Shown piece after piece: positions 61,661 to 64,000 of a DNA stretch of 64,000 nucleotides (within the stretch, counting starts at the first letter, position 1; every line of letters starts with the position of its first letter). The notes below the pieces were generated by a model. That model worked only from the letters and a program-made list of their open reading frames with translations. It did no database searches and was not told the DNA's origin. The position numbers and the translations under genes were made by a program. Source of the stretch: Heterocephalus glaber (Eukaryota; Chordata; Mammalia; Rodentia; Bathyergidae); NCBI RefSeq assembly GCF_000247695.1, contig NW_004624732.1, forward strand, positions 14,199,730 through 14,263,729, written 5' to 3'.

Positions 61661-61889
61661 GCTGGGGATTTAGCTCAGTGGCGCCAGCACCTGCCTAGCA
61701 AGCGCAAGATCCTGAGTTCGATCCCTGGTACCAGGGGAAAAAACAACAACAACAATCACCACACCACAGCCTCTCCATGACCTGGAATCAAAACACTGGG
61801 GAAGCTGGGGATTTAGCTCAGTGGCACAGTGCCTACCTTGCAAGCACAAGGCTCTACATTGGGGGGGGGGGGCACCAGGAAAACAACAA
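61661..61889 (+). repeat. Two ID-like SINEs
   Basis: Full copy at 61661-61755. A second at 61803-61889 has its B-box replaced by a run of about 13 G. Confidence 0.85.
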
Positions 61890-61899
61890 CTTGGTCGCT

Positions 61900-64000
61900 T
61901 GGTGAAGAAAAAAAGCAGATCTCTGAGAATCAGGAGAAAGGAAAACTGAGGGGAAAACTAGAAACTACAAAGAAGCTGGAGAAATGAAGCATGACAGAGT
62001 AAAGAACAAAGCAGTCCAGACTGCAGACCCAGCTCTCAAGGAGAAGGAACCTGTCTCCACCAAGCACAAGGTAACCTGGGAAAGGGCTGGCAGCTCCAGG
62101 GAGAAACACCAGGCCAGCAGTACTAGCCCCAAGAAAAATTTCACAGTTATTATACACTGCAAAAACAGTGCAGGGTTTTACTCTAACAGTGACTCTTTTA
62201 TGCATGGAAGAAATAAATCTAGGGCCAGCACTTGCCATATTAGAGAAGTTCTAATCAGGAGCCATTCTGGGAAAGGGTTCATTGTTTAAAACTGAACCAC
62301 AGAACAACTACACTTCAGGGTTTTGGGGGTCACTCTACTAGTGTGACAAGGTGGGAAATAACCACAAGTGACAGTCCCAGAGAGGGCATGGGCTAGAAAT
62401 AAGTCCCCTAAGAAGTTCTGAGATCAGCCAGGACAGATATGGGGGTCCTGTCCACTGAGCTGAGAAGCCAGGCTGGACTTGTGTGGCTTTCAGAGAGAAA
62501 AAGTGTTGGCATTAAGTCTAGAGTACTGCTTGACCTCTCATTCCCTAATCCACTGCTTACACCCAATACAGAGGTAAGTGGCCTGTTTGCTTTCCCTACT
62601 TATCTGCCAGTGTGATCAGGGATATGCCTGGATGCATGGTTGCCAAAGCTTGGGATGTACAGACAAAGGGGCCTCCGGAGCAGTGGCAAGGGAACACCTC
62701 ATAAACCCACGGGCCACAGGTAAGCAAAGCAGTGACTTGGGGCACATGGAGGGACACAGAAACTGGTAGGGGCCAAAGGATGGACTCTATTAACTAAAGA
62801 CGTCCAGCAAGAAAGGCAGAGCAGGATTCAGCATTCATACACAAAACCACAAAATAGTTCTCAGTAGTGATTCATTATCCCTCCCCTGTATCTGGTAGAT
62901 TCCAATACAGTAGACCTGGACAGAAACCACTTATTCAAAATCTCAGAGGAATTTTTTGAGAGTCATTTCTATTTTTCCTTTGTTTTTTGAGGTTGGAGGG
63001 CATCTTTTATTTTGCTGTTTTTTCATTCTTCTTTTGTTTGTTCTTTTCTATTGCTTTTATCTAATTACATTAATTTTCTTTTAGGATCCTAGCTCTCCTC
63101 TCATCTTTCCTTTATTTTTCAAGTTTTAGTTCTTCCACTTTCCCCTTCCCCACCCTTTCCTCCATCTTTACTAGTATTATTAGTAATCTTTATTGACCTT
63201 TAGATACTCAACTTGATGCTATTATTGTTGAATCCTATTGTTAATGGTAGGTAATACAGTTGCAGCATTTACCAGATATTTACTGAATGCCAATATTTGG
63301 TTTGTCTTTGTGTCTATAATGTAATTAAGGATCTCTTTTCTATTATTAAGAGTGGTACAGTGGTAGCTTGTAGTGGTTTGTATGTCAGTATCTAGTTTGG
63401 TTTTGAATCTATTATTGTTGCTGACTTCATCGCTATTACCAAGGTGGCAAAGTTGTTACTATTAACTGGTTTTTACTACATGTCAATAACTGGTTTGTTT
63501 TTGTGTCATCAAAAACACTGCGGTTCATTTCTGGAGAACAAGTTACTGGGCCAATTACAATGCACCCTCACTTCCTGAATTTAACACAGTGGTCGATTCG
63601 TGAGACAGACGCAAAGGCCACACTCAAGAGCGCACCCCTAGGGAGCTCCCCCACCGCCACCCCAGGCTCCTAGGGCAGTGAAGCTCAGCCGGTCCCAGGA
63701 CCCGGAAGGAAGCTCCCCCACTGCCATCCCAAGCTCCTAGGGCAGAGGTGACCGCGTGGGTGCCAGAAGCACCCCCCCACACTGTGGAAACGAGAAGACA
63801 CATAAACAAGCCTCAAAAACAGACTTCTGGATCACCTACAGCAACCCCAAAGGGAAACGAGATGGAACTCTTTGATACTGAACCACGTGGACTCTCTGAA
63901 CTGGCAACAAAAGAGGATCTGGGAAAAATGAAATCAGAAATAATTACTCATAACAGCAAAGATTTTGCTCATGGTGCAAGACATGATTAATAAATCTAGA
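61900..64000 (+). mobile_element. Probable L1 5' UTR and broken ORF1 start
   Basis: About 2 kb that fits the layout of a non-murine L1 5' region. First comes a GC-moderate leader (61900-62760), then a T-rich part with repeated TTTGTGTC/TATTATTGTTG motifs (63050-63530), then a GC-rich block (63630-63780) and a reading frame with ATG at 63862 (MELFDTE, then LSELATKEDLGKMKSEI, a coiled-coil-like ORF1 amino end). The frame stops at 63990. The family assignment rests on layout and the ORF1-like segment only, not on an alignment. The element continues past the right edge. Confidence 0.5.

Larger units (their letters stand above)
45521..64000 (-). other. WDR33 intron 1 sequence (no coding exon)
   Basis: No WDR33-like exon, CpG-rich island or TATA-type promoter was recognised upstream of the first coding exon; the 5' UTR exon is probably beyond 64000. 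All recognisable content is repeats, listed separately. Confidence 0.6.

Noticed and set aside
61930..62289. Overlapping open frames in both directions (about 100 codons each)
   Set aside because: No recognisable protein. The segment fits better as the leader of an L1-like element.
63600..63780. CpG-island promoter for the WDR33 first exon
   Set aside because: Short, GC-rich but CpG-poor, and directly followed on the plus strand by an ORF1-like frame, so it is more likely part of the L1-like element.

Overview
This window is mammalian, almost certainly rodent, nuclear DNA. It has a single recognisable protein-coding gene, split by introns on the minus strand, inside a dense field of rodent-type SINEs: tRNA-Ala/ID-like monomers, B1 copies with an internal duplication, and B1-ID dimers. 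There is no operon structure, CRISPR array or bacterial-type gene. The lineage cannot be fixed from the window alone. ID-like monomers ending in GGTACC plus A-runs, together with B1 and B1-ID dimers, fit a non-murid rodent, perhaps a castorimorph such as a beaver (weak inference).

The gene is WDR33, the WD-repeat subunit of the polyadenylation factor CPSF (mPSF). Nine coding exons, from the initiator ATG at 45497 to the exon ending at 370, join in frame with GT-AG junctions and give residues 1-361 plus two bases of codon 362. Reading 5' to 3' on the minus strand, the exons are 45520-45294, 43238-43170, 42605-42501, 40129-40034, 39849-39698, 37911-37814, 2093-1967, 702-548 and 448-370. One intron (2094-37813) is about 35.7 kb; another (449-547) is only 99 bp. 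The remaining 3' exons lie beyond the left edge. The non-coding first exon and the promoter are probably beyond the right edge, because no CpG-island-like segment is visible between 45521 and 64000.

The most interesting feature is read-through of the exon ending at 39698, which has a poor splice donor (AG|GTTTAT). The frame stays open for 118 intron-encoded codons rich in hydrophobic stretches and stops at 39343, followed closely by AATAAA. The predicted protein is 326 residues. This fits the published human short isoform WDR33v2, made by intronic polyadenylation and reported to act at the ER with STING rather than in polyadenylation. A second read-through, after the exon ending at 37814, adds 11 codons (252 residues) and may correspond to isoform v3.

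The rest is intronic and repetitive. It includes a TMSB4X processed pseudogene (about 3823-4690), a 5'-only U6 snRNA retro-fragment with a 16-bp target duplication (44875-44929), two hAT-type MITEs, Tigger-like fragments, MIRs, an MLT1-like LTR at the left edge, several old L1 fragments on both strands, four copies of an L1-like 3' end, and a probable L1 5' UTR with a broken ORF1 start at the right edge (about 61900-64000). About 60 ID-like SINEs are listed separately, many with visible target-site duplications (TSDs). I found no evidence for a new defence, mobile or enzymatic system.
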